Assembly (NCBI GenBank): GCA_021848345.1
Contig: JAJZUV010000008.1
Span: 30,974 to 94,973, forward strand
Source: Pseudomonadota bacterium
GTDB lineage: Bacteria > Pseudomonadota > Gammaproteobacteria > Burkholderiales > Burkholderiaceae_C
Direction of reading: 5' to 3'
DNA: 64,000 nucleotides
The notes under the pieces are model-generated. The model did not search any database. It saw nothing but the letters and a program-made list of their open reading frames with translations, and had not been told where the DNA came from. This document shows, piece by piece, positions 55,503-64,000 of this stretch. Both the position numbers and the translations under genes were made by a program. How positions within the stretch are numbered: position 1 is the first letter of the stretch; the number at the start of each line of letters is the position of its first letter.

Positions 55503-57302
55503 ATGGCCGTAGCGCGGGCATTTGCGCCATGCGCCAGGCCCTGCGCGGCACCCGTTTCGTTTGCCGGTACCTCCCGCTTGCCCCACCAATCTCTACGCGC
55601 AGCGCTGCTGCTCGCGGTGTCCGCCCTCATTGCACCGATGAGCCACGCCAGCGTCTCCCCCGCCGATGCCGCCGCGCAGGGCCTGCTGCGCCAGCAGCAG
55701 CGCCAGCGCCAGGCGCAGGCCCTGCTGGGTTCCGGGCCGGACCAGTTGCGCGCAGGCGGCGCGGCCCCTCCGGACCTGCGGCACCTGCCCCAAGAGTCTC
55801 CCTGTTTCGTGCTGTCCTCGATCCGCCTGCGCGGCGCCCGCGCCCGGCGCCTGTCCTGGCTGCGGCACGACCTGCGCCCGGTGCTCGGGCAATGCGTGGG
55901 GGTCGAGGGCCTGGACCGCATCGCCACCGCGCTGGACGCCCATCTCGTGGCCCTGGGCTACGCCACCAGCCGTGTGAGTTTTCCGCCGCAGGACCTGCGG
56001 CGCGGGGTGCTGCGCATCCACCTCGACGTGGGCACCATCGCCGCCGTCCGCATGGAGGATGCGCAGGGCCGCCCGGACACCGCCTGGGGCACCTGGCGCA
56101 ATGCCTTTCCCACCGGCGCCGGCGACATCCTGAACATCCGCGACCTGGAGCAAGGCATCGAGCAGATGGACCGCCTGCAAAGCCAGGCCGTGCATACCAA
56201 TCTCGTGCCCGGGCCGGCCCCGAACACCAGCGTGGTGGTGATCCAGCGCCGCGAGGCGGCGCCGCTCGGGCGCCTGCACGGCGGCGTCACGCTGGACAAC
56301 TCCGGCAGCCGGCTGCTGGGCCGCCCGGAACTGTCCATGGCGCTGTCCTACGACAACCCGCTGGGCCTCAACGACATCGTCTCGCTCAGCGCCAATACCA
56401 ACATCGAGAACCCCGACCCCGCCCACCGCTCGCAAAGCGCGGGGCTGAGCTACAGCATCCCCTGGGGCTACACCCTGCTCAGCCTGAGCGCGCAATACCT
56501 GCGCTTCGCGCAGATGGTGCAGGGCACCAGCGTGCAGTTCCTCTCCAGCGGCGTGACCCGCACCCAGCAAGTTCGCCTGGACGCGACCATCTGGCGCACC
56601 GCCTCCACCAAGGTCGGCGCCTTCGGCGCGCTGCTGGCGCGCCAGAGCAAGGCCTGGCTCGACGACGTGGAACTCGTCGTGCAGCGCCGCCGCACCGTCG
56701 ACCTCGACACCGGCGTGGACTTCACCAGCGCGCTGCCCGGCGCCGGCAGGGTCTCCGGCTCGCTGGACTACCGCCAGGGACTGGCGGGCCTGGGCGCGCA
56801 GGCCGACCTGCCCACCGCCGCGCAAGGGGGCTTGACCGTGCGCCCGCGCATCACCTCGGCCAGCCTGTCCTGGACCCAGCCCTTCGAGGCCGCCGGCGGG
56901 CATTGGCAATACGCGCTGAGCCTGCGCGGCCAGACCACGCCCGACTCCCTGGTCACCGAGGACCAGTTCGTCATCGGCGACCGCAGCACCGTGCGCGGCT
57001 TCGACGGCAACGCCGTGCTCGAGGCCGAGAACGGCTACGTGTTGCGCAACGACCTGGCGCGCCAGGTGGCGCTGCTGCCGGGCTGGAGCACGGCGGCCTA
57101 CCTGGGGCTCGATCTCGGCCGGGTGTGGGGCCCGAGCGCCGCGAACCTCGCCGGCACGCGCCTGGCCGGAGCCGCGCTGGGCCTGAAGGGCCAGCACGGC
57201 CACCTGCAGTTCGACCTGGCGCTGGCCACCCCGCTGGAGCAGCCCGCGGCGCTGCGCAGCCAGTCTCTCAACCTGTACGCCTCGGCCACCGTGGCCTTCT
57301 GA
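55503..57302 (+). CDS. Two-partner secretion outer-membrane transporter (TpsB, ShlB/FhaC/CdiB type)
   Basis: 599 residues from the ATG at 55503. TpsB proteins are 16-strand Omp85-type barrels that move one large exoprotein across the outer membrane. A hydrophobic stretch SLRAALLLAVSALIAPMSHA looks like the signal peptide; it lies 27 residues inside, so TTG at 55578 or another start could be the true one, and an ATG at 55440 is also possible. After a Gln-rich segment, POTRA domain(s) start near residue 100 (CFVLSSIRLRGARARRLSWL, LVALGYATSRVSFPPQDLRR). The barrel contains the lid motif STVRGFDG near residue 497 and ends with an aromatic residue (SATVAF), as required for barrel insertion. The partner exoprotein follows by 25 bases. 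Confidence 0.88.
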   Translation: MAVARAFAPCARPCAAPVSFAGTSRLPHQSLRAALLLAVSALIAPMSHASVSPADAAAQGLLRQQQRQRQAQALLGSGPDQLRAGGAAPPDLRHLPQESPCFVLSSIRLRGARARRLSWLRHDLRPVLGQCVGVEGLDRIATALDAHLVALGYATSRVSFPPQDLRRGVLRIHLDVGTIAAVRMEDAQGRPDTAWGTWRNAFPTGAGDILNIRDLEQGIEQMDRLQSQAVHTNLVPGPAPNTSVVVIQRREAAPLGRLHGGVTLDNSGSRLLGRPELSMALSYDNPLGLNDIVSLSANTNIENPDPAHRSQSAGLSYSIPWGYTLLSLSAQYLRFAQMVQGTSVQFLSSGVTRTQQVRLDATIWRTASTKVGAFGALLARQSKAWLDDVELVVQRRRTVDLDTGVDFTSALPGAGRVSGSLDYRQGLAGLGAQADLPTAAQGGLTVRPRITSASLSWTQPFEAAGGHWQYALSLRGQTTPDSLVTEDQFVIGDRSTVRGFDGNAVLEAENGYVLRNDLARQVALLPGWSTAAYLGLDLGRVWGPSAANLAGTRLAGAALGLKGQHGHLQFDLALATPLEQPAALRSQSLNLYASATVAF

Positions 57303-57327
57303 AACCCCAAGCCGCGCCGAGCCTGCC

Positions 57328-60300
57328 ATGACGCCCTGTTTCGCCACCCTCAAGCGCCGCCTGCTCGTGGCCACGCTGGCGCTGTTCCTCGTGCAGCAGT
57401 GGCTGGGCAGCGCCGAGGCCGTGGCCGCGGGCATCGTGCCGGCCCCCACCGCCCCGGCGGCCAACCATCCGCTGACCGACACCTCGCGCAACGGCGTGCC
57501 CGTCGTCGACATCGCCCCGCCCAGCGCCGCGGGGGTGTCGAACAACCAGTACAGCCAGTTCAACACCGCAAGCCAAGGCGCCATCCTCAACAACAGCCCC
57601 GGCAACGTGCAGACCCAGCTCGGCGGCTGGATCTCCGGCAACCCGCTGCTGGGTTCCACCCCGGCCAAGGTGATCCTCAACCAGGTCACTTCGGGCAACC
57701 CCTCGCAACTGCTGGGCGCGCTGGAAGTGGCGGGGCAGGCCGCCGACGTGGTGGTCGCCAACCCCGCCGGCATCGCCTGCAACGGCTGCAGTTTCATCAA
57801 CACCCCCCACGCGACCCTCACCACCGGCGCGCCCGAGTTCGATGCCGCGGGCAACCTCAGCGGATTCAACGTCACCCAGGGCGTGATCGACGTCGGCGCG
57901 GGCGGCCTGGACGCCCAGCAGGCCGAGAGGCTGGACCTGGACGCGCGCGGTCTGACGGTCGAGGGCGGCATCTGGGCGCACCAGCTGGGAGTCGTCGCGG
58001 GCGCGGCGCAAGTGCCCTACGGCAGCACCCAGGCCGGCGCGCAGGCCGGCGCGGGCAGCGCGCCCGAGTTCGCCGTCGACGTCGCGGCGCTGGGCGGCAT
58101 GTACGCCGACACCATCGACCTGGTCGCCACCGACGCCGGGCTCGGGGTCAACAGCCAGGGGCGCCTGGCCGCGCTGCAGGGCAACCTGCGCCTGGCCGCC
58201 GACGGCCAGCTCACGCTGGCCGACACCTCGGCCGCGGGCAACGTGCAGCTCTCGGGCACCGACGCCAGCCTCGGCGGCACCACCGGCAGCACCGGCGGCG
58301 TCGTGCAGGTGGGAGTCAGCGGCACGCTGAGCAACAGCGGCCAGGTGCTCGCGGCCGGCGACGTACGGTTGCAGGCGAGCGAGCTGACCAACACCGGCAG
58401 CGTGCAGGCCGACGGCGCGCTGGACGCCAGCGCCGGCGCCGGTCTGGTCAATGCCGGCGGCAAGCTGCAGGCCGCCGGGAACCTGGACCTGACGGCCGCC
58501 ACCCTCGACAACGACGGCGGCACGCTGGCCAGCGGCGCCGCTGCCAGCCTCAGCGCCGCGCAGGGACTGAGCAACCAGGGCGGCACCATCTCGAGCGTGG
58601 GCCCGCTGGTGGTCGACGCCGGCAGCGCCTCCCTGAACAACGCCTCGGGCACGCTGGCCTCCGCAGGGACGGCCAGCGTCATCGCGGGCACGCTGTCCAA
58701 CGCCCATGGCACCATCGCCGCGGGCTCGGACCTGGGCATCACCAGCGCCGCGCTGGACGACACCGGCGGCAAGCTGCAAAGCGCCGGCAACCTGAGCCTG
58801 AACACCCAGGGCCAGGCCCTGGACAACACGACCGGCAGGATCGAGGCGGCCGGCACCCTCGGCGTGCGCTCGGGCGACCTGGTCAACTCCGGCGGCATCC
58901 TCGCCAGCGGTGGCGACCAGAGCCTGAACGCGGCCGGGAACCTCAACGGCGCGGGCGGCAGCATCGCCGCCCAGGGCGAACTCCAGCTCAGCGTCGGCGG
59001 CACGCTGAGCAACGCCGGCGGCACCCTGGCGGCGGGCCAGGACGTCACGCTGGCCGCCGCCAGTCTCGACAACACCGCGGGCACCCTCAGCGCCCAGCAC
59101 CAACTGCAGGCCAGCGCCGCCACGCTGGACAACAGCGGCGGCACCATCGTGGGCGGCAGCGGGCTGAGCCTGAGCACCGCCAGCTCCAGCTTCGGCGGCA
59201 CCCTCAACTCCGCGGGCACCGTGAACCTCACGGTGAGCGGCGCCTACGTCAACACCGGCACCGTCTCCACACAGGGCGACCTGAACCTGCAGGCGCAAAG
59301 CATCACCAACGCCGCTGGCGCCACCCTGGCCTCCGGCGGCGATCTCCGCGCCACGACCACGGGAGACCTCGACAACGCGGGCACCGTCGACGCGGCGGGA
59401 TCGACCACCCTGGCCGTCGGCGGCACACTGAACAACACGGGGCTGATCGACAGCGGCGCCGCCACCACCCTGTCCGCCGCCACGCTGGACAACACCGGCC
59501 GCATCTACGGCGGCACGGTGAGCATCACCGCCGCCAGCCTGAGCAACTCCGCAGGCGCAGTGCTGGCCTCGCGCGGCGACATGGCCATCGCCACGTCCAC
59601 GCTCAGCAACACGGGCGATTCCACCATCCTGGCGCTGGGCGCGCTGAGCATCGCCGGCAGTTTCGACCCGGCCACCGGCGCGGCCGCGAGCCCGACCACC
59701 AGCCTGCTCAACGCCTCGTCGACCATCCAGGCCGGCGGCGACCTGAGCATCGACGCGGCCGCCGTCACCAACCGCAACGATCGCCTGGTGCAAGGCAGCA
59801 CCACCAGCACGCAGAGCGTGCCCGACACCGTGCTCGAGGTGCAGGGCACCTCGCCCGCCACCGGGCTGCTCGATGCCTCCACGCTGGGCTACGTGGCCAC
59901 CGGCAACCCCGTGGACCACAGCCGCGGCTACTGGGTGCTGCCCAGCACCCGCTACCCCATCTCCGTGTTCGGCGCCGCGCCGCTTCGGCAGGAGATCGTC
60001 ACCGACTGCAGCGGCGTGTCCGCCGACGGGCTGGGCAGCTGCACCACGAGCTACACCTACCCGGCCACGTCCTCGGTCTGGCAGGAATTCGGTGTGACGC
60101 CTCCGCCGCAGGCGCCGCTGGCGCCGGCGGGAGCCCCCACCTACACCGGCTCCGACGCGCAGGGCAACGTGACCGTCGTGAGCTGCGCCGATCCCTCCAC
60201 GGGACAGCCCATCCTCACCGGCGCCTGCGGCACCTACTGGCAGCAGGAGAACGCCTACGACACCACGGCCACGCAGGCGCAGGTCCAGCAGGCCGAGACC

Positions 60301-63300
60301 AGCCTGGACCAGGCCATCACCGCCTTCAACGCCGACCAGAGCAGCCGCATCATCTCGCAGTACGTCGAGTACCACGTCGACAGCCAGACCACCGTCACCC
60401 CCACCGTCGTGTCCACCGACCCGGCCAGGATCCTGGCCGGCGGCAACCTCACGGTGAGCGGAGGCGGCGCCGGCTCGCTGCTCAATGCCGACAGCGAGAT
60501 CGTGGCCGCGGGCCAGCTCGACATCGCCACCGGCGTGCTGCGCAACCAGTCCACCACCGGTACGCAGACCGTCACCCGAAGCGGCCCGGTCGACGTATGG
60601 GCCAGCGATGGCGGAGGCACCTTCTCCAGCGCGCACCTGCGTTGCAACGGCTGGAACTATCCGCCCTGCGGACCCGGCGCGACCTACACCACCGCATCGA
60701 GCACGGCGGTCGATCTCAACACCGTCACCGTGGTCGCGGGCGGCAATCCTGGCACCGGCTCCGCGCCGGCTGCCACCCACGTGACACCGAGCAGCGCGGC
60801 GGCCGTCGCCAACGCCCCGCCGAGCCTGCGGCAGGTGTCGGTCCCCGCCGCCGGCGGCACCACGCAGGTGAGCACCCTGGCGCAGTCCCTGGGCCTGCCA
60901 GCCAACCAGCTGTTCCGGGTCGATGGCGCTCCGAACGCCCCCTACGTGGTGGAGACCGACCCGGCCTTCACCAACCAGCAGAACTTCCTCAGCTCCAACT
61001 ACTACCTGCAGCAACTCAACATCGATCCCGGCCAGTGGCAGCTGCGCTACGGCGACGGCTTCGCCGAGCAGCAGTTGGTGCAGAACCAGATCCTGGCGCT
61101 CACCGGGCGCGACATCCTGGCCGACTACACGTCCACCCAGACCGAGTACCAGGCGCTGATGAACGCCGGCGTGGCCTACGCCAAGGCCTACGGCATCGCC
61201 CCCGGGGTGAGCCTGAGCGCGGCGCAGATGGCGCTGGTCACCACCGACATGGTGCTGCTGACCACGCAGACCCTGACCCTGCCCGATGGGACGACCGAGC
61301 AGGTGCTGGTCCCCCAGGTGTACCTGGCCCACCCGCAGGGGCAGGACCTGACCCAAGGCGGCGCGCTGCTCGCCGGCGGCACCGTGACCCTGACCACGGC
61401 GCAGGACCTCAGCAACAGCGGTACCGTGAGCGGCGACACCGTGCAGGCCACTGCGGGCCACGACCTAACCAACGGCGGCACCATCGCCGGGCAGAACATC
61501 CTGCTGTCGGCCAGCAACGACCTGCAGGACCTGTCGGGGCTGGTGCAGGGCACCAGCGACACGAGTTCCTTGAGCCTGCTGGCCGGGCGCGACCTGCTGC
61601 TGCTGACCCAGGCCATCCCCGTGGCTGGAGTCGCCAGCACGAACACCGGCACCACCAGCCTGGGCCACGTGGCCACGGTGCAGGGTGGCAGCATCACGCT
61701 GCAGGCCGCGCGCGACCTGGTGGCGCAGGGCGCGCAGGTGGCCTCCGCGGGGGATCTCACGGCGCTGGCCGGACGCAACCTGAACGTGGGGGCGGCCACC
61801 ACTACCTACCGTTTCGCCACCAGCAGCCAGGCTGGCGACACCCTGGCGGTCCAGCAAAGCGGCAGCACCCAGCACGGCAGCGCGCTGAGCGCCGGGGGCA
61901 ACGCCACGCTGGTGGCGCAGGGCGGGGACCTGACGGTGCAGGCCAGCCAGGTGGCCGCCGGCCACGACGCTGTGCTCAGCGGCCACAACGTGACCATCGC
62001 CGCGGGCGTGAACAGCGCCAGCGACGCCACTCAAGTGCAGTGGAGCGCGGGTCACGCGACGCTTTCTGACAGCAGCCAGAGCGCGGCCGGCGCGGGGGTG
62101 ACCGCGGGTAACAACCTCACGGTGCAGGCCGTGGGCAACGGCCAGGCCGGCAGTGGCGACCTGACGGTGACGGGAGCCACGCTCAGCGCCCAGAACGGCC
62201 AAGCGACGCTGCAGGCGGCGCACGACCTGAGCGTGGGCACGCTGGCGTTGTCGCAGAGCAGCAGCGCGCAGGTGCACAGCGAGAGCCATGGTTTGCTGAG
62301 CAGCGGCTCCAGCACCACGAACAGATCCAGCAGCAGCACGGCGAACGTGGGCAGCAGTGTTCGCGGATCTTCGGTGACGATGAGCGCCGGCCATGATCTC
62401 AACGTCCTCGGATCGAAGGTGGCGGGCACTGGCAGCGGCCCCGACAGCGGACCCGACAGCGGACCCGACAGCGGACCCGGCAGCGGCCAGGTGAGCCTGA
62501 CGGCCGGGAACACCCTGAACATCCTCGCCGCGGCCAACACCCAGAGCTCCCACAGCGACACGCACAGCAGCGGCGGCCTGTTCGGCAGCGACAAGGGGCA
62601 GAGCACGGCCGAGCAGTCGCAGACCACCGCGCAGGTCTCCAGCCTCACCGGTAGCAACATCCAGCTGCAGTCCGGCTCGGACATGACCCTGCAGGCCGCG
62701 CAGATCAGCGGCCAGAGCCTGCACGCGCAGGCTGGCACGATCGACGGCCAGGTGGTCGATCCCAACGCCCAGTTGCACATCGACGCGGCGATCAACGACT
62801 CCAGCTCCAGCCGCAGCAGCTCCGGCCACGGGCTGCTGACCCAGAGCAGCTCCGGCCAGGGCCAGGTGCGCCAGACCCTGCAGTACACCACCATCGCCGT
62901 GCCGGGCGCGGACAAGGCGAACGGGCCGGTGCAGTTGCAGGCCACCGGGGGCATCACCGTGGGGGCGAGCGGCCTGAGCCCGGCCCGCGGAGCGGCAAGC
63001 GGCACAACAAGCGGCTCTGGCTTGCCCACGATCACCGTCGACCTGAAGCAGCAGGCGCAGCAACTGGCCAGCCAGCCGGGGCTGGCCTACCTGGGTCCGC
63101 TGAGCCAGCGCAACGACGTGGCCTGGCAGCAGGTGCAACTCGCCAGCCAGAGTTGGAACTACAGCCACTCGGGCCTGACGGGTGTGGGCGCGGCCATCGT
63201 GGCGGTGGCGGTGGCCTGTGCCACGGGAGGCATGGGCGCCGGCCTGGCAGGGGCCACGGCCGGCACGAGCACGGCGGCGATGGCCAACGCGGCCTTCACG

Positions 63301-64000
63301 ACGCTGGTGACGCAGGCCAGCACGGCGCTGATGGCCAACGGAGGCAACCTGGGCGCGGCGCTGCGCACGCTGGGCAGCAGCGCAGCGGTCAAGAGCCTGG
63401 TGGCCTCGATCGCCACCGCGGGGCTGGAGAACGTGCAGGTGGCCGGTGGGCAGAGCCTGAACGGGATGTCGGGGCTGAGCAACCTGGGGCAAACGGGGCG
63501 CTCGGTGTTCAGCGGCGGCGTGAGCGATACCACGCTGGAAGGCATCACCGGGCGCGCGGTGGTCAGCGCGGGGGTGAACAGCGCCGTGCTGGGCCAGAGC
63601 TTCGGGCAAGGGCTGGTGGACAGCGTGGTGGCGGATGCTTCGGCCATCGGGGCCAACGGCATTGGCGGCACCTGGGGTACCACGGGCACCGATCCGAACG
63701 CGGCGGCGCAGGCGCTGGCGCATGGGGTGCTGGGCTGCGCGGAGGCCGGGTTGACGGGGGGCCATTGCGCGGCAGGGGCGGCGGGAGCTGCGGCCGAGAG
63801 CGTGCTGGGCGATGTGGTGACGGCAGCGGGTGGACTGCCAACCGATGCGAACGGACAGGTGACGACAGGCGCTGCTGCGGCGTATGAGACCGGAGCGGCA
63901 GCGCTCGGAGCCGTGGCTGGACAGGCTGCCGGAGGCGACGCGCAAAGCGGTCTGAACACCGCGGTCAACTCGGCGGCCAACAACTATGTGTATCACGCGT
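57328..64000 (+). CDS. Giant haemagglutinin-like exoprotein (TpsA, CdiA/FhaB family), C-terminus beyond window
   Basis: 2224 codons are open from the ATG at 57328 to the window edge, without a frameshift by my reading. Order: signal sequence to about residue 34; TPS secretion domain about 45-290 with the NPAGI motif at 145-149; long beta-helix of about 20-residue repeats of the type GTLSNxGGxLxAGxDL to about 830; a non-repetitive part with Cys, Tyr and Pro (about 835-1165); a conserved module about 1165-1335 (VETDPAFTNQQNFLSSNYYL, RYGDGFAEQQLVQNQILALT, EYQALMNAGVAYAKAYGIAP, VLVPQVYLAHP); a second repeat region; DUF637-like hydrophobic part near 1945; and a pre-toxin-like segment near 2134 (LGCAEAGLTGGHCAAGAAGA). 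This is the order of CdiA contact-dependent inhibition proteins. The toxin and immunity gene are not visible. Confidence 0.87.
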   Translation, partial: MTPCFATLKRRLLVATLALFLVQQWLGSAEAVAAGIVPAPTAPAANHPLTDTSRNGVPVVDIAPPSAAGVSNNQYSQFNTASQGAILNNSPGNVQTQLGGWISGNPLLGSTPAKVILNQVTSGNPSQLLGALEVAGQAADVVVANPAGIACNGCSFINTPHATLTTGAPEFDAAGNLSGFNVTQGVIDVGAGGLDAQQAERLDLDARGLTVEGGIWAHQLGVVAGAAQVPYGSTQAGAQAGAGSAPEFAVDVAALGGMYADTIDLVATDAGLGVNSQGRLAALQGNLRLAADGQLTLADTSAAGNVQLSGTDASLGGTTGSTGGVVQVGVSGTLSNSGQVLAAGDVRLQASELTNTGSVQADGALDASAGAGLVNAGGKLQAAGNLDLTAATLDNDGGTLASGAAASLSAAQGLSNQGGTISSVGPLVVDAGSASLNNASGTLASAGTASVIAGTLSNAHGTIAAGSDLGITSAALDDTGGKLQSAGNLSLNTQGQALDNTTGRIEAAGTLGVRSGDLVNSGGILASGGDQSLNAAGNLNGAGGSIAAQGELQLSVGGTLSNAGGTLAAGQDVTLAAASLDNTAGTLSAQHQLQASAATLDNSGGTIVGGSGLSLSTASSSFGGTLNSAGTVNLTVSGAYVNTGTVSTQGDLNLQAQSITNAAGATLASGGDLRATTTGDLDNAGTVDAAGSTTLAVGGTLNNTGLIDSGAATTLSAATLDNTGRIYGGTVSITAASLSNSAGAVLASRGDMAIATSTLSNTGDSTILALGALSIAGSFDPATGAAASPTTSLLNASSTIQAGGDLSIDAAAVTNRNDRLVQGSTTSTQSVPDTVLEVQGTSPATGLLDASTLGYVATGNPVDHSRGYWVLPSTRYPISVFGAAPLRQEIVTDCSGVSADGLGSCTTSYTYPATSSVWQEFGVTPPPQAPLAPAGAPTYTGSDAQGNVTVVSCADPSTGQPILTGACGTYWQQENAYDTTATQAQVQQAETSLDQAITAFNADQSSRIISQYVEYHVDSQTTVTPTVVSTDPARILAGGNLTVSGGGAGSLLNADSEIVAAGQLDIATGVLRNQSTTGTQTVTRSGPVDVWASDGGGTFSSAHLRCNGWNYPPCGPGATYTTASSTAVDLNTVTVVAGGNPGTGSAPAATHVTPSSAAAVANAPPSLRQVSVPAAGGTTQVSTLAQSLGLPANQLFRVDGAPNAPYVVETDPAFTNQQNFLSSNYYLQQLNIDPGQWQLRYGDGFAEQQLVQNQILALTGRDILADYTSTQTEYQALMNAGVAYAKAYGIAPGVSLSAAQMALVTTDMVLLTTQTLTLPDGTTEQVLVPQVYLAHPQGQDLTQGGALLAGGTVTLTTAQDLSNSGTVSGDTVQATAGHDLTNGGTIAGQNILLSASNDLQDLSGLVQGTSDTSSLSLLAGRDLLLLTQAIPVAGVASTNTGTTSLGHVATVQGGSITLQAARDLVAQGAQVASAGDLTALAGRNLNVGAATTTYRFATSSQAGDTLAVQQSGSTQHGSALSAGGNATLVAQGGDLTVQASQVAAGHDAVLSGHNVTIAAGVNSASDATQVQWSAGHATLSDSSQSAAGAGVTAGNNLTVQAVGNGQAGSGDLTVTGATLSAQNGQATLQAAHDLSVGTLALSQSSSAQVHSESHGLLSSGSSTTNRSSSSTANVGSSVRGSSVTMSAGHDLNVLGSKVAGTGSGPDSGPDSGPDSGPGSGQVSLTAGNTLNILAAANTQSSHSDTHSSGGLFGSDKGQSTAEQSQTTAQVSSLTGSNIQLQSGSDMTLQAAQISGQSLHAQAGTIDGQVVDPNAQLHIDAAINDSSSSRSSSGHGLLTQSSSGQGQVRQTLQYTTIAVPGADKANGPVQLQATGGITVGASGLSPARGAASGTTSGSGLPTITVDLKQQAQQLASQPGLAYLGPLSQRNDVAWQQVQLASQSWNYSHSGLTGVGAAIVAVAVACATGGMGAGLAGATAGTSTAAMANAAFTTLVTQASTALMANGGNLGAALRTLGSSAAVKSLVASIATAGLENVQVAGGQSLNGMSGLSNLGQTGRSVFSGGVSDTTLEGITGRAVVSAGVNSAVLGQSFGQGLVDSVVADASAIGANGIGGTWGTTGTDPNAAAQALAHGVLGCAEAGLTGGHCAAGAAGAAAESVLGDVVTAAGGLPTDANGQVTTGAAAAYETGAAALGAVAGQAAGGDAQSGLNTAVNSAANNYVYHA
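62425..62484 (+). repeat. 12-base minisatellite within the exoprotein gene
   Basis: Four to five tandem copies of a 12-base unit near GGACCCGACAGC (62437-62448, 62449-62460, 62461-62472, 62473-62484; a weaker copy at 62425). They encode a Gly-Pro-Asp-Ser repeat between two parts of the second repeat region. Copy number may vary between strains without shifting the frame. Confidence 0.8.

Noticed and set aside
57268..61461. 1397-codon minus-strand frame opposite the exoprotein
   Set aside because: Caused by the repetitive GC-rich sequence of the real gene; Gly, Ala, His, Arg low complexity.
57399..62069. 1556-codon frame on the same strand as the exoprotein but in another phase
   Set aside because: Arg, Gly and His-rich repeats mirroring the real gene; no start signal and no signal peptide. 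The phase from 57328 contains the TPS and CdiA motifs.
62425..62484. CRISPR-like repeat array
   Set aside because: Units are 12 bases, contiguous without spacers, and in frame within a coding region.

Overview
The window is GC-rich chromosomal DNA from a betaproteobacterium, most likely of the order Burkholderiales. The evidence is gene content and order: a 14-gene nuo operon preceded by tpiA, secG and tRNA-Leu and followed by a DUF2818 gene; a BPSS1780-type membrane protein beside thrB and polA; and a Rieske oxygenase and rhodanese divergent from xseB-ispA-dxs with folE2 behind. Genus cannot be fixed from sequence alone. Almost every gene casts long open frames on the other strand because of the GC bias; these were discarded.

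Layout. 1-3.3 kb: the start of a type VI secretion spike gene (vgrG, cut by the left edge) preceded in the same minus-strand transcription unit by two unrecognised, translationally coupled genes. 3.5-7.2 kb: valS and galU (minus). 7.3-16 kb: a uvrD-family helicase, a phytanoyl-CoA dioxygenase-like gene, a minus-strand group (DUF2782 protein, thrB, BPSS1780 membrane protein) and polA. 16-16.3 kb: a large nested palindrome between polA and two tandem universal stress genes. 17.4-23.7 kb: rhodanese and Rieske oxygenase (minus), then xseB, ispA, dxs and folE2 (isoprenoid precursors and folate). 23.7-31.7 kb: yqeY-like, rpsU, tsaD, a phosphoesterase, rpsO, pnp with a strong leader hairpin, a quinone oxidoreductase, tpiA and secG. 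32-47 kb: tRNA-Leu(GAG) and nuoA to nuoN, complete and uninterrupted, encoding respiratory complex I. 47-50 kb: DUF2818, a Nudix hydrolase, a phosphoesterase, a small Cro/CI-like regulator with an apparent self-controlled promoter, and an unknown 145-residue protein. 50.4-55.3 kb: a chemoreceptor, a CheW-type coupler and comEC. 55.5-64 kb: a two-partner secretion pair, an outer-membrane TpsB transporter and a giant haemagglutinin-like exoprotein that runs off the right edge. Its domain order fits contact-dependent inhibition CdiA proteins, so its toxin tip and immunity gene should lie just outside.

The core genes look intact. The accessory interest is at the two ends (type VI secretion and a CDI-like system, both weapons against neighbouring bacteria), in the small regulator near 49 kb, and in several structured non-coding stretches (polA-usp palindrome, pnp leader, secG-tRNA interval, region upstream of the chemoreceptor). 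No insertion sequence, CRISPR array or rRNA gene was seen; tRNA-Leu is the only tRNA recognised. All motif positions and pairings were read by eye.
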